Assembly: GCA_021234155.1 (NCBI GenBank)
Contig: JAJEKV010000011.1
Location: 1,922,001 to 1,986,000, forward strand
Reading direction: 5' to 3'
Length of the DNA stretch: 64,000 bases
Source: Isoetes taiwanensis
Lineage: Eukaryota; Streptophyta; Lycopodiopsida; Isoetales; Isoetaceae
A program made the position numbers and the translations under genes. This document shows positions 35,503-45,715 of the stretch, piece after piece (the first letter of the stretch is position 1; the number at the start of each line of letters is the position of its first letter). The notes below the pieces were generated by a model that had not been told where the DNA came from, did not search any database, and saw nothing but the letters and a program-made list of their open reading frames with translations.

Positions 35503-35532
<30 letters not shown>
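32494..35532 (+). mobile_element. Non-coding unit 2 with (GAA)n tail
   Basis: It starts just after the first GAA run with TTCTCTTCGGATCTTC. An internal block of about 150-175 bp is duplicated (about 34075-34195 and 34245-34380). A block at 34540-34862 (GGTGATCAGTGATAAACTGA, GAGACCCAATGTACCTTTTG, GGCTGCAGGTACGGGTTCTC) matches unit 3. It ends with the GGCCTGGGTAACACCAGGGT hairpin word and about 53 GAA triplets at 35373-35532. No protein is encoded. Confidence 0.55.
35373..35532 (+). repeat. (GAA)n microsatellite, about 53 units
   Basis: An uninterrupted GAA run at the 3' end of unit 2. Confidence 0.95.
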
Positions 35533-35533
<1 letters not shown>

Positions 35534-38500
35534 TTTCTCTTCGAATCTTCGAATGGATGAAAGCTATTAATTTCTGAGGATTTGGTCATAAGTTAGTACA
35601 TATTTGCTAAGGTTTCTAAGGTTTTAGATCTTGCCTAAAATGCTAACGGTGTAGTTTAGGGACTCAATAATCCTTATTATGGAAGGTTTCCTAAGCCTAT
35701 AATGTGCCTTGTCAAAGGCGTGAATGTGAAACATATGTTTGGCAAAATACATGGCCAATATGATAGGCAGATGCTTAAATTTTGAGCTTACATATGAGTT
35801 ATGTCCATAATACATTTATGGCCAACTTGGCCTTTGGAAATGCAAATTGCCTTAGTGCATAGTACAATTTTGGCTGAGGGCATCTATGGAGCCGTTAATG
35901 CCAAAATACTAGATGGGCTACTTGCTTGTGGTGCCTTTGGTTTAATCTCGCTTATGGTTAAAGAAAGGCAAAATGCAAAACAAGGGCATTTATTTATTTA
36001 TGTAGAACATCACCATTGTTTGGTGGAAATCTCACTTATGAAAATTGATTTATAAGCATACAAACTTAACAAATGTTGGCTAAGACAGATAGTTTTCTTG
36101 AAAGACGATTTGCTTCATATTTGGAATATGATATTCTACAAGATGGCAGGTTAAAAGAATTAAAGGTTCTAACTTTTCACATGCTAACAATATGCATGGT
36201 CATTTTATGTAATCCGAAAGCTATGGTAGTGGGTCTTATATGGTCCATCTAAAAATGCAAAAAGGCAAAAAGCAAGCTTGATGATTATCTTTAAATTGAC
36301 ACAAGAATTTATGGCACAATAAATGCTTTTTGATGATGGTGACTTCTTGGATCAATGTCCAAGGAGATGGTTTTGCATAACTTAAAGATATTTTAATAGT
36401 TGCCTCGTTGATATGAAGCTTGTGAAAAATTTAAAGGCAAAACAACTATGGCTTAGGTTTTTTATTTCGTCTCAAAGTAAAGGAATAATTTCCTTAGGGA
36501 TTTTCCCTTACGGATTTTGGACTTGGAAATGCCGACAATGGAATGGCATGCAACAACATGCATATTTCGTTTCTCCTTTTTACATATATTTAGCTTATAT
36601 GCAAAATAAGTTAAGGCATTTTGGAAACCAGTTTAGGGCTTACAAACCCTGGTTCCTTACGAGTATTGTGGCCGAAATGCTTGGCGCCAAACTGGCCTCC
36701 TGTATGACTTGGTGCAGCATAAAAATATGATGCTGGATCTATTGCAATACAGAGTTTGGAACGGTAATCTCACCTTGTTCCTTATAGAAGGATAATGGCA
36801 GCGGATTTGCTCCCTGTGAATACAATACAGTGCTCTGAATAGAAGCCAGAATGATTGCAGCAAACCGATATGCTCTGCAATCATTGCAAAATGGTGATTT
36901 TACCTTTAGAAGTTCTGAGCTTTGTGCTTTGAGTTTCGATTTAGGTAAGCATATGTTTTTTAGATATGCTTCCTGCTTGTTGGATCGCATCACACTCTTG
37001 ATGCCGTAACTGATATATGCAGAAGCTAATCTGGCTTATAAATCTTTATCCCTGATGATATATTTTGGCAGAGCCTACTGGTTATTATGCTTCGGATATA
37101 TGGAAGCCTTGGCTCAGCGTCAAATAAGCGGAACCTTGGCTCAAATTCGAATTTGTGAAAGCAACTATTGCAAATAATCAACTGCAAGCTTATGATATTT
37201 GGTGGACGTAAATCAGGTTAGATAAGACCTTGTATTCTTTATGTTGCCTTAGCGTATGAAAATGCAAAGGCATAGCTAATATTATTCTAAATAGAAGGAT
37301 ATAATTTTGAGCACAGATATGAATCCAAAGTGAGGGTTTTAATCTGGAATAAGAGATGCCAGTACGGTGACACTTCTTATTAGCTTGGTTTCCCTTTCAA
37401 TTTATTTAGATGTGTAGCTTAAAAGTAGCCTTCCACATAAAAGTGGTGTTTTTGATAAACTATTGGTGGAGATAAGAAGTCTCAAGGAAAAGATAAGCAG
37501 TCCAATGGAGCCAATAAAAAGCTGATGTTAGAAACAAATAAAAAGCTGATCTTAGAAACAAATAAAAAGCTGATGTTAAAAATGTTCTAAATCAAGTTTG
37601 ATGATGTAAGAAGATGCAAGATCAAGCTCTCATGCTTCAGATCATGGATGAGCCATATGGTTAGCTACCTTGTTATTCAAATGCTACTGGATATGACATG
37701 CTTAAATTATTATATTCAAAAGTTTATATATTCGATTGTGATACATTTTGGAAGTGATTATGATGCCTGAAAAAATCTGAAATAGGTTGGAAATGCTTAT
37801 ATAAAATGTTGAGATGGAACTGAGGAAGTTAAAATGTTAAATATTTTATGATATGCTATGAAACTGACTATGTTGATCAAGGCTAAAATCATATTTTTGA
37901 GATCATAATAACCAGCTAGATTTGGAACTAAGAAATTAGTTCTCGTCTAATGGTTATACTTGAGATAAAATGGAAAGTCTATAATGCTAAAAACGTTAAT
38001 ATTCCAGTGTCTTTTCTTGTTAAATGTCACCTCAGGGCAAAAGGAAAAGGATACAATTGGTGATCAGTGATAAACTGAGAGACCCAATGTACCTTTTGGC
38101 CCTTGCACATTTACCATTATCATGCTAATTATGTATTGGTTGGCTGCAGGTACGGGTTCTCTCCTCTAATTGTCTCCATTTTGCTGTTAGAGTTGGCGTT
38201 AACGCGGAAGAGGATGGAATATCTTATATCAAGATTCAAAGTTTATTTTTACACTGTATACTGCCAAATTCAAAACTTTATAGATGTAAGATGTAAGAAA
38301 TTCAAAACTTTATAGATGTAAGATGTAAGATTTATGTTTATAGTTGTAAGTTTATATGACAAGAAGTAAGATTTTTCAAGTTTAAAATTGTAAAATTATA
38401 TGACAATATGTAAGATTCTTCAAGTTTTTATGGAAGATTATTTGGCAAGTTATATGGGCTTTGGTTTGGAGAGTGCCTGATGTGGCCTGGCCTAAAAAAC

Positions 38501-38785
38501 CAGGGTGGATATTGGGATAAGTGATCTTGCCTTGAACAAGGTTCTTTTAATATAATTGTTTGCATAACTCAGACGGATCAGAAGTCTTGGCAAAGAACAT
38601 GAAGAAGAAGAAGAAGAAGAAGAAGAAGAAGAAGAAGAAGAAGAAGAAGAAGAAGAAGAAGAAGAAGAAGAAGAAGAAGAAGAAGAAGAAGAAGAAGAAG
38701 AAGAAGAAGAAGAAGAAGAAGAAGAAGAAGAAGAAGAAGAAGAAGAAGAAGAAGAAGAAGAAGAAGAAGAAGAAGAAGAAGAAGA
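35533..38785 (+). mobile_element. Non-coding unit 3 with (GAA)n tail
   Basis: It starts after the second GAA run with TTCTCTTCGAATCTTCG, matching the start of unit 2. The block 37880-38212 matches unit 2 at about 90 percent by eye. A tail word (GGCCTGGCCTAAAAAACCAG, then CTTGCCTTGAACAAGG) is at 38485-38540, then about 60 GAA triplets at 38601-38785. Short frames near 36413-36730 are not convincing. The three units lie head to tail. Confidence 0.55.
38601..38785 (+). repeat. (GAA)n microsatellite, about 61 units
   Basis: An uninterrupted GAA run at the 3' end of unit 3, directly against the LINE reading frame on the minus strand. Confidence 0.95.
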
Positions 38786-39490
38786 TTTTAACGTCACGCC
38801 ACAAGGCAGCGTCCTATCAGACATGTACAATTTGTACCTTAACTGCGGGATCAAAACCCGGGGCTGTATCTCCTCATTCCGGAAGACCTTCATGCGCCGA
38901 TGCTTCCAAATAAGCCACACTAACCACGCTTTACACAAATGGAAGGCCAGACTCTGGGGCTGGGACCACCCACTAGGATACACCCCCAACAACACATGTT
39001 GACACTGAAGCGAGGTGTGAAAGAGGCGCTGAACCCACTGCCATGCCGGCTGGATGTCCGCGCAAAGAAACATGCAATGTTCCAAGGTCTCCGCACATGC
39101 ACCACACATTGGACACTTGTCATCCGATCCGGGGTTGATCCCCTGGCACCCACGTGTTCACCCTCAAGGACCAAGGTGCACTATCCGCCATAGCAAAGAC
39201 CCGAATCTTAGGGGCTTAGATTGGGTTCCATACCCACCTCCAAATGTTGCCCCAGCCATCTCCCCGGCACCTGAGACTCCATTCCGTCCAGAAGGGCAGC
39301 TCATCCCGAATAGCCAAAAGCTCATAGCGGGACCCGCGAAATTGAGGGGTCAACTTTGGATGACAACTCCACACCCATGCCTCGACCGCATGGGGATTCA
39401 GGGTAGAGCATTAGCCACCCGTGCTCGATAGCGCAAGTCCCGCTCCTCGCAAATTTTAACTTGTGGCGGAAAAGTTGCCAGGGTGCGAGC
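38786..39490 (-). pseudogene. LINE ORF2 C-terminus with zf-RVT domain, broken
   Basis: On the minus strand the sequence reads, with shifts, PKIRVFAMADSAPW, then VNTWVPGDQPRIG, then CGACAETLEHCMFLCADIQP and AWQWVQRLFHTSL. This is the zinc-binding zf-RVT segment that ends the reverse transcriptase protein of plant L1-type LINEs. The frame then reads SDRTLPCGVTLK and runs into Ser codons of the GAA/TTC tract. Stops at several places show decay. The element's tail is the piece at 29872-30110. Confidence 0.8.
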
Positions 39491-39876
39491 TGCCCGTCAA
39501 TATACTACTCCCCCACTGTCAGAACCCCACATGTGCCCATCTACGCTGGACACGGGGATCGACGGATGCGGCCAACACCAGAGGTGCTGCACCCGGGCCA
39601 ATCGGGATCCACCATGGTGATGCCTCTAACTGAATACAACTGGCGGCGTCAATGGCAAACAAATGGGCGGACTCTGCCCCGGGCCGCAAAGAGCCCCCTT
39701 CGTGAAGGGAGAACCCTAAAAGTCGCATTTAATTAAAGTGGGACAAATCTCGAAATTTGAGACTCGGGCTGAAAATGGGACTCGTGCAAACAAAAAATAA
39801 GTTGCCATTGAATCATTAATAGATTTTTCTTTCATAAAATAAGATGAACATTTTCACATGACAATCCGAGAAAATG

Positions 39877-40195
39877 AAGGGGGGTGGTGGAGAAAGAAGA
39901 GTAGGAAGGAAGGGGAGACAGAAGGTAGGGAGGGAGGGGGGAAAGGCAAAGGAGCACGAGGAGGGCAAAGGGGAGGGGTCGAGCAAATGGGGGGGAGGGG
40001 GGGGCGCCAAGGGGAGGGGGGGGAAGGACAAAGGGGAGGGGAGGGGCAGGACATGGGGAAGAGGAGGAGGGGCAAAGGGGGAGAGCAAAGAGGCAAAAGG
40101 GGCAAGAGGGGCAAAGGGGGAGAGCAAAGAGGCAAAAGGGGCAAGAGGAGTGGGATATGGGAAGGGGAAAAAAAGGAGGGAGGAGGGGTTCCATG
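39877..40195 (+). repeat. G/A-rich polypurine tract
   Basis: More than 300 bases of almost pure purine (GGGGAGGGG, AAAGGGGGAGAGCAAAGAGG repeated twice near 40072-40145). G-runs of four and more occur many times and could form quadruplexes. Open frames on either strand come only from this composition. Confidence 0.85.
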
Positions 40196-40309
40196 GCTAA
40201 ACAACCATTTGACAATTAATAAATGTAATTAATTAAATAATATAATTCAATCACTTAATAATATAATTAATTAATTATAAACAATAAATAATTAACAAGA
40301 GATATTTTT

Positions 40310-40329
40310 TCTCGCCTCATGAGGCGAGA
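40310..40329. other. 20-bp perfect palindrome
   Basis: TCTCGCCTCATGAGGCGAGA is its own reverse complement. It resembles in style, but not in sequence, the larger palindrome array at 42.6 kb in the same element. Confidence 0.8.
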
Positions 40330-40949
40330 ATGGGCACCGCTCACTAACATTTTATCTCGGAAATCTTTCTTTCGCCCGGTTCTGCTCTAGATTTCTGTCC
40401 TAATACACGGTGCATAGGGTTATAAACAGAGCAGACAGTGCATAACTCAAATGAATTATCACAATCTCACGGAAATGTGGAATATGGGTCATCGGCAGCC
40501 TCGCCACAACGCTTTCAATGGCTTTCATGTCACGGCATGATTTAGCAGAGTGCGAAAACACAGGCTGCAAATTATCATCCTTTTGTTTCGACTCGACTCT
40601 GTACATCAGAAGCAATCCAAGCACTAAGCGACCACTCTTTTTGCCCTGCCTTATGGATTTTATTTTCCCTTTTTGGCTCTGTTCTTCCACATCACCGCTT
40701 TATTTGGGCAACACAAACACAGTATTCTTGGCTTTGCGAATTCACAGGTCCCCTCTCTCTCCTTACTCAAATGTCTGCAGATTGACAGAAGCTTTCCCGG
40801 CCCTGTGTGCACAGCTTGGAAATCCGGTAAAGAACGCCCAAAGGCCAGAAAACGCCCAAAGGCTTCCATAGATCTTCGCTGTAGGCGACCTCTTGCCATG
40901 CAGTGCAGGCGCAGGCGCAGGCCGTCATGGCATATTATTCAAGCAAGGA

Positions 40950-41633
40950 GTGTTATTCAAACAAGGATTTACCTGCGGGATTTTCGGAAGATGTTCCGAT
41001 GGAGTTCTAAGTCCTCGAACTCCACCACAGATGCAGAGATGCAGATTCCACAGGATCTGGCAATGGCTTCTTGTACTGCAAAACAAGACCGGACCATTTC
41101 TGTTCTTACCGAGATCATAGATTTGATCATAGTAGGTACGCAGTGGGATTTTTCTTTCAAGCAAGAAGATAGATCCTGCATCAAGAATGTGGGCTTTTAG
41201 ATCTGCAAGGAAATGGCAATATCGCCATGGCGGGCTCTGCGACAAGCTCTAGATATGAAGCTTCCATTTCATTTATCAAAAGTTTGAGATCTTTAGCTCA
41301 AGAAAGCGCAAGCGAAAAGCTGAGGATGGTTGAAGAAGGATTGCCTGCGAAGCTTGTTTCCACACCTATTTCCGGTGAAACTAGTAAAGCTAATCCGTCA
41401 ATCAGAGACGCCAAGGCTTGTAAAGGCATAAAAGCTCTGTTAGGTTTGTGCCTTTCAAAAGAAAACAGAGGCGTAGATGTGAAGGCCGGAGCTGTGGAAG
41501 CTGTGAAAACAGAGGCGTAGCTGTGAAGGCCGGAGCTATGGTAAGCATGATTTTAAGCATTTCTGATCGCGAAACAGAGTATGCTGCCGAAAGAAAAAGC
41601 TATGGCATACCTGTGCCTTTTTTGATCTAAGGA
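40950..41633 (+). pseudogene. U-box/ARM-repeat E3 ligase-like fragment
   Basis: Around 40993-41075 a frame reads FRWSSKSSNSTTDAEMQIPQ D, like the start of plant U-box proteins just before the U-box, but the Cys-Pro-Ile core of the U-box does not follow. At 41227-41520 a second frame (EASISFIKSLRSLAQESASE, then NPSIRDAKACKGIKALLGLC and LSKENRGVDVKAGAVEAV) has the look of armadillo repeats from the same family. A 43-bp tandem duplication at about 41460-41545 adds a stop. U-box proteins attach ubiquitin to targets. This copy lacks the U-box and cannot do so. The family call is tentative. Confidence 0.4.
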
Positions 41634-41639
41634 GGAACA

Positions 41640-42535
41640 GAGCCGGAGAAGCAATACTGCGGCTTCAACAACGGCGCTCTTCAACAACGACTTCGCCATA
41701 GCCAGTCACGATTTTGTAAGTGTACCAAATTTCTTCTTCTCAAAAGGTATGTACCAAATCTCCCCCCTTTTTAATTTCAAATTTCGAAAATCTCCCCCCG
41801 TTTTCAATTTCAAATTTCTAACTTAAGAGGTGGGAGAAAAAAAAAGCCAAAGATTACGAGAAAAAAGCAGAATAATAATAGAGTGTACGTAAAAAAAAAA
41901 AAAATACGGATAGTGGACAATGGGTTATTTTTCTAAGGTTAATGGGTTATTTTTCTAAGGTTAATGGGAAAAAAAAGCTGGTTACATTAATATATTATAA
42001 ACATACCATTAATTGGGCTATAATTTTATTAGTGTCGCCCATGTAAATATTTGAATTTTTGTCGCAAATTGATAGCATGGTTGTGTTTATATGTGTGCTT
42101 GTATAATCATACTTTAGACCTTAGATAAAAATTTAACTTTGTGAAGATCATGATATAATTTACACCTTGTTTAACCCATTTTGAAGGTTCTTGACACAAA
42201 ATGGGGACAAGTACATATTAATATATAGGTCTAATGCTTATTAATAGATTTAATGCATAGGTATAATAGGCTCTCGTAGGTTATAATGTGCATTATAGGT
42301 GCATATGTTGCTATTTACATGTGCATTAGGCATTACTCTTTACATAGCTAAATATGAGTCCAATGGTCCCCTCTTCATATAGCTATATGGTATGGTCCAT
42401 TAGAAAGGGGGAGGGTCCATTGGATATGTGTCCATTAGATAATACATGGGGAGGGTCTATTTTTTATGGAAAATACGTAGGAAATTTATGGGGAGGGTAT
42501 TTTTTCATAGAAAATACATAGGATGTTTGAAGGTT
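41640..42535. other. No recognisable gene
   Basis: AT-rich sequence with short direct repeats (GGTTAATGGGTTATTTTTCT twice near 41925-41960, GGAGGGT and ATACATAGG words near 42410-42520). No coding content is seen. Confidence 0.45.
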
Positions 42536-43255
42536 ATTCATTTTCGACCTTCTCGGACTTTGAGCTTTGAAATTGCCCTTTTTTTACTCTGAGTTGCCTT
42601 TTTCGACTTGCGAGTCGAGAAAGGCCCTCAAACACAAGTTTTATGGATCAGAAGGCGAGAAAGGCCTTCTGATCCATAAAACCTGTGTTTCTGGCTTTGA
42701 GCTGCCTTTCTCGACTCGCGAGTCGAGAAAGGCCTCCTGACCCATAAAACCTGCGTTTCTGGCTTTGAGCTGCCTTTCTCGACTCCAAGTCGAGAAAGGC
42801 CTTCTGACCCATAAAACTTGCGTTTCTGGCTTTGAGCTGCCTTTCTCGACTCGCGAGTCGAGAAAGGCCTTCTGACCCATAAAACCTGTGTTTTTGGCTT
42901 TGAGCTGCCTTTCTCGACTCGCGAGTCGAGAAAGGCCTTCTGACCCATAAAACTTGCGTTTCTGGCTTTGAGCTGCATTTCTCGACTCGCGAGTCGAGAA
43001 AGGCCTTCCGACCCATAAAACCTCGCATTTTTTTTGCTTGAGCTGCCTTTCTAGACTTCGCGAGTCGAAAGGCCTTCTGACCCATAAAACCTGCGTTTTT
43101 AAGCTTTGAGCTGCCTTTCTCGACTCATGCGAGTCAAGAAAGGCCTTCGACCCCTAAAACTTGCATTTTTCTTTGAGCTGCCTTTCTCGACTTCGTTGAG
43201 TCGAAAAGGCCTTCCGACCCCTAAACACTGTTTTTCCCTCGAAATGCCTTTCTCA
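42536..43255. repeat. Array of about 9-10 palindromes at 66-67-bp spacing
   Basis: Each unit holds CTTTGAGCTGCC, then the half-site TTTCTCGACTCG joined to its exact reverse complement (24 bases, 28 when the flanking CC/GG pairs are included), then CCTTCTGACCCATAAAACCT. Units in the left half are nearly identical and those after 43040 are decayed. The text between palindromes is the same in every unit. Frames that translate as MGQKAFLDSRVEKGSSKP and its like are products of the repeat, not genes. Confidence 0.95.
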
Positions 43256-43393
43256 TGCCCGTATTTTCCAAAATTGCCCTAAGAACTATGTTTTATTTTA
43301 TTTTTTTTGCATGTAGCATCACTTGACTAATTTGATTTTGTCTCTTGCAGTCCTTATCTCGACCAAATAGTACATGCTTGGGAGCAATGAAAA

Positions 43394-43858
43394 GATCAGT
43401 TCATTAAAGAAAGGTGCCGAGAAGAGGGTGGTGACATCAGTTGGACATACAAGCACGTGGCCCATAAAGGAACTCATACAAATTTCTATCGTCTGTAAGT
43501 TGCTCCATGACTAGGAAAGAGCTCCACGCGCCCTTTGCACTAGGTGGTTCATGTGTGAAGAGGGTGTAATGATTGTGCCCATAATGACCACTATGGTCTC
43601 TTCACCCAATCGTAATATATATTAAGATCAGTTCATTAAAGAAAGGTGCCAAGAAGAGGGTGGTGACATCAGTTGGACATACAAGCACGTGGCCCATAAA
43701 GGAACTCATATAAATTTCTATCATCTGTAAGTTGCTCCGTGACTAGGAGAGAGCTCCACGCGCCCTTTGCACTAGGTGGTTCATGTGTGAAGAGGGTGTA
43801 ATGATTGTGCCCATACGACCACTATGGTCTCTTCACCCACTGTAATATATATTGTAAT
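43394..43858 (+). repeat. 233-bp tandem duplication, exon-like content
   Basis: The block from ATCAGTTCATTAAAGAAAGG to GTAATATATATT occurs twice in succession at about 97 percent identity. Its first 110 bases translate FIKERCREEGGDISWTYKHV AHKGTHTNFYRL and stop, and a good acceptor (TCTCTTGCAG) lies upstream at 43341-43350. It resembles the BED-type N-terminal segment of hAT-like plant transposases, but this is a guess. Confidence 0.6.
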
Positions 43859-44224
43859 GAGCCCATTTATAAATATAAGGTATCTCAAATCTAGTATTTT
43901 TGGGTGATTAAGTAAACGATTTGCATAATTTTTGTTGGAATTTGTGATCTATTGTCTACCCACCTAAGAAAATAGAGCCAAAATGTTCAACTAAGAATCT
44001 TTTTCAATTAGAACTTGATAGGTCTAATGCATGTTTGTGTTGCATTGTTCTTGTTCTCGACAGGCTATCCAAGAAAACTGGAAGAAAAGCTTGGATGCAC
44101 ACTAATAGACAAAAATTCCAATTATGGCCAGTTTTTGGGTCGGGGTGCTTCTTTTTGTGTAAAGTAACAGGGTTCCGAAAAAAAATGGGAATGGAATGAG
44201 TCCCACTTTAATTAAATACGACTT

Positions 44225-44810
44225 ATATGTGATTCTTAGGATGGGTCCTAGATCAACATATATCAGCCGAAGTGAAGTGGTATTCTCATTGAGCTCTCTG
44301 GAAAATTATTGAGTACAAATTGGCTTCCCCCCACTAGGGTAAGGAATTTGAAAACCATTGATATATAAAAAATGCTCCGAAGCTAGACAATCATCGAGAG
44401 CATATCAAATGATAATAAAAGGTAAAAGTATAATTCATCTGCTATAAATATCGGCAACGGTGGTGGCAAAGGTCAACCTTCTTTATATGTCAACGGATAG
44501 GCCTTCACGAGCCCTTTGTACAATACTGTCACGACCCCATATTCATGTTTGTGAGGAACATATATATGCAAGTAGAGAGTTCTCATCTTGTCACAATTTT
44601 CAAAGGGTGTGACAACAAACGCAAAGTGCTAATTGAGATCCACTGAAAAACCTGCAAGCTCAAAATTGCTCCCCAGTTAAATGTTAGTAAGCGATTTAGG
44701 GACTTTCATGATATAGCCAAGTAGAAAAGATATCCATGAGTCATCCACTCGAATAGAGACTAGAAAACCAACATAAAGAAACATCGCTGAACTCGAAAGA
44801 ACATCCATAT
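44225..44810. other. No recognisable gene
   Basis: Only short frames. Nothing can be supported here. Confidence 0.4.
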
Positions 44811-45000
44811 GATGCTACCTCGGAGGCTACAATGCCACGCCGAGAAAATAAATAACAAGTAGCTAACACATTGGGGCATGACTCCCGATAGGTGTCCCAG
44901 AGGCCATCAACTGCCACGCTGAGAAAATACACAAAATAGACAGCCGACCAATTCCAACTGGTGCTGCCTCGGAGGCTATAACGCCACGCCGAGAATATAT
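44811..45000. repeat. Three short tandem repeats with hairpin potential
   Basis: CTCGGAGGCTATAACGCCAC GCCGAG and two relatives occur at about 44818, 44890 and 44966, roughly 75 bases apart, each followed by AAAATA-type AT-rich text. CTCGG and CCGAG at the ends can pair. Confidence 0.6.
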
Positions 45001-45230
45001 ATAAAATTTATAATCCAAACCTAGATGGCTGATCATAAACCTCAAATCTTGCTAGTCAGAGGATGCAATCCTACCTAAGAGATAAAGTCCACAAATACCA
45101 AAATTGAACAAACATCTAACTGTTTATAGCATGAGTCCTAGATCAACACATAGGGGAGGGTGGGATGGGACACTAGAAGGCAAGAGAAGATGGAGCAACC
45201 AAGGTAGGAGCTCAAGAGAATGCCGATAAC

Positions 45231-45715
45231 CTACCATAGCATAATGAGGCTATAAATAGGGCCAACATGAATAGGCGTCCCCATCCAAAGAATGTTGGTT
45301 CTATTGCTATCGCAATAGAACCATGGCATTATATTTGGCGTTACATAATGAATTTGCATCCTGGCATAACACTCCAATGCTCCATGGCCTAATCCATGCG
45401 CAGCATATCCCGCATTAAAGAAATCCAAGATACTATGTTTCGATCTGATAATTTGTTGAAGATCTCCTGGGAGTCTGCGAATGAGCCACATTTAGCATAC
45501 ATGTGAACTAATGCATTAGCAACAAGAATCTCTCTCTCAAGACCCTTATGAACAACCTTGACATGTATTTCTTTGCGTTTGTCCAGGGATCTTGTACTGC
45601 TACAAGCTTTCAAGATGCAAAAGGTAACAGCATAGCATCTGGGATTATGCCTTCCAATTGCACCTCCCGAGCACATCCATGTTGAACGTATCCTCCAATC
45701 AATGCCAGAAAGCAA
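45231..45715 (-). pseudogene. Pentatricopeptide-repeat (PPR) protein fragment
   Basis: On the minus strand the sequence reads AVTFCILKACSSTRSLDKRK, EIHVKVVHKGLEREILVANA, LVHMYAKCGSFADSQEIFNK and LSDRNIVSWISLM, then after a frame change AGYAAHGLGHGALECYARMQ. These are PPR motifs of the PLS class (ILKACxSxRSLxxGKEIH, LVxMYAKCGSxxxAxExFxKL). Such proteins edit or process organelle RNA. The style is the one abundant in ferns and mosses. Only about four repeats are present, with a frameshift and no start or DYW domain, so it is a fragment. Confidence 0.85.

Larger units (their letters stand above)
39720..44224. mobile_element. 4.5-kb TIR element carrying gene fragments and a palindrome array
   Basis: AAGTCGCATTTAATTAAAGT-GGGAC at 39720 and its inverse, with one mismatch, at 44200-44224 make 25-bp terminal inverted repeats. 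The same terminus occurs a third time at 52517. The interior holds a purine-rich tract, a U-box/ARM-like fragment, an array of palindromes and a duplicated exon-like block. No transposase is recognised. The class and target duplication are uncertain. Confidence 0.55.

Noticed and set aside
39816-40215. Pro/Ser/Leu-rich and Gly/Lys-rich ORFs on both strands
   Set aside because: All six frames are open merely because the tract is pure purine on one strand.
42628-43085. Minus-strand ORFs of 79-145 codons translating to MGQKAFLDSRVEKGSSKP-type repeats
   Set aside because: They result from a tandem unit without stops in those frames. Unit length is not kept in frame across the array and no start or family supports a protein.
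42536-43255. CRISPR array, since 28-bp palindromic repeats recur at regular intervals
   Set aside because: The stretches between the palindromes are the same sequence in every unit, not unique spacers, and the genome is eukaryotic. It is a tandem repeat.
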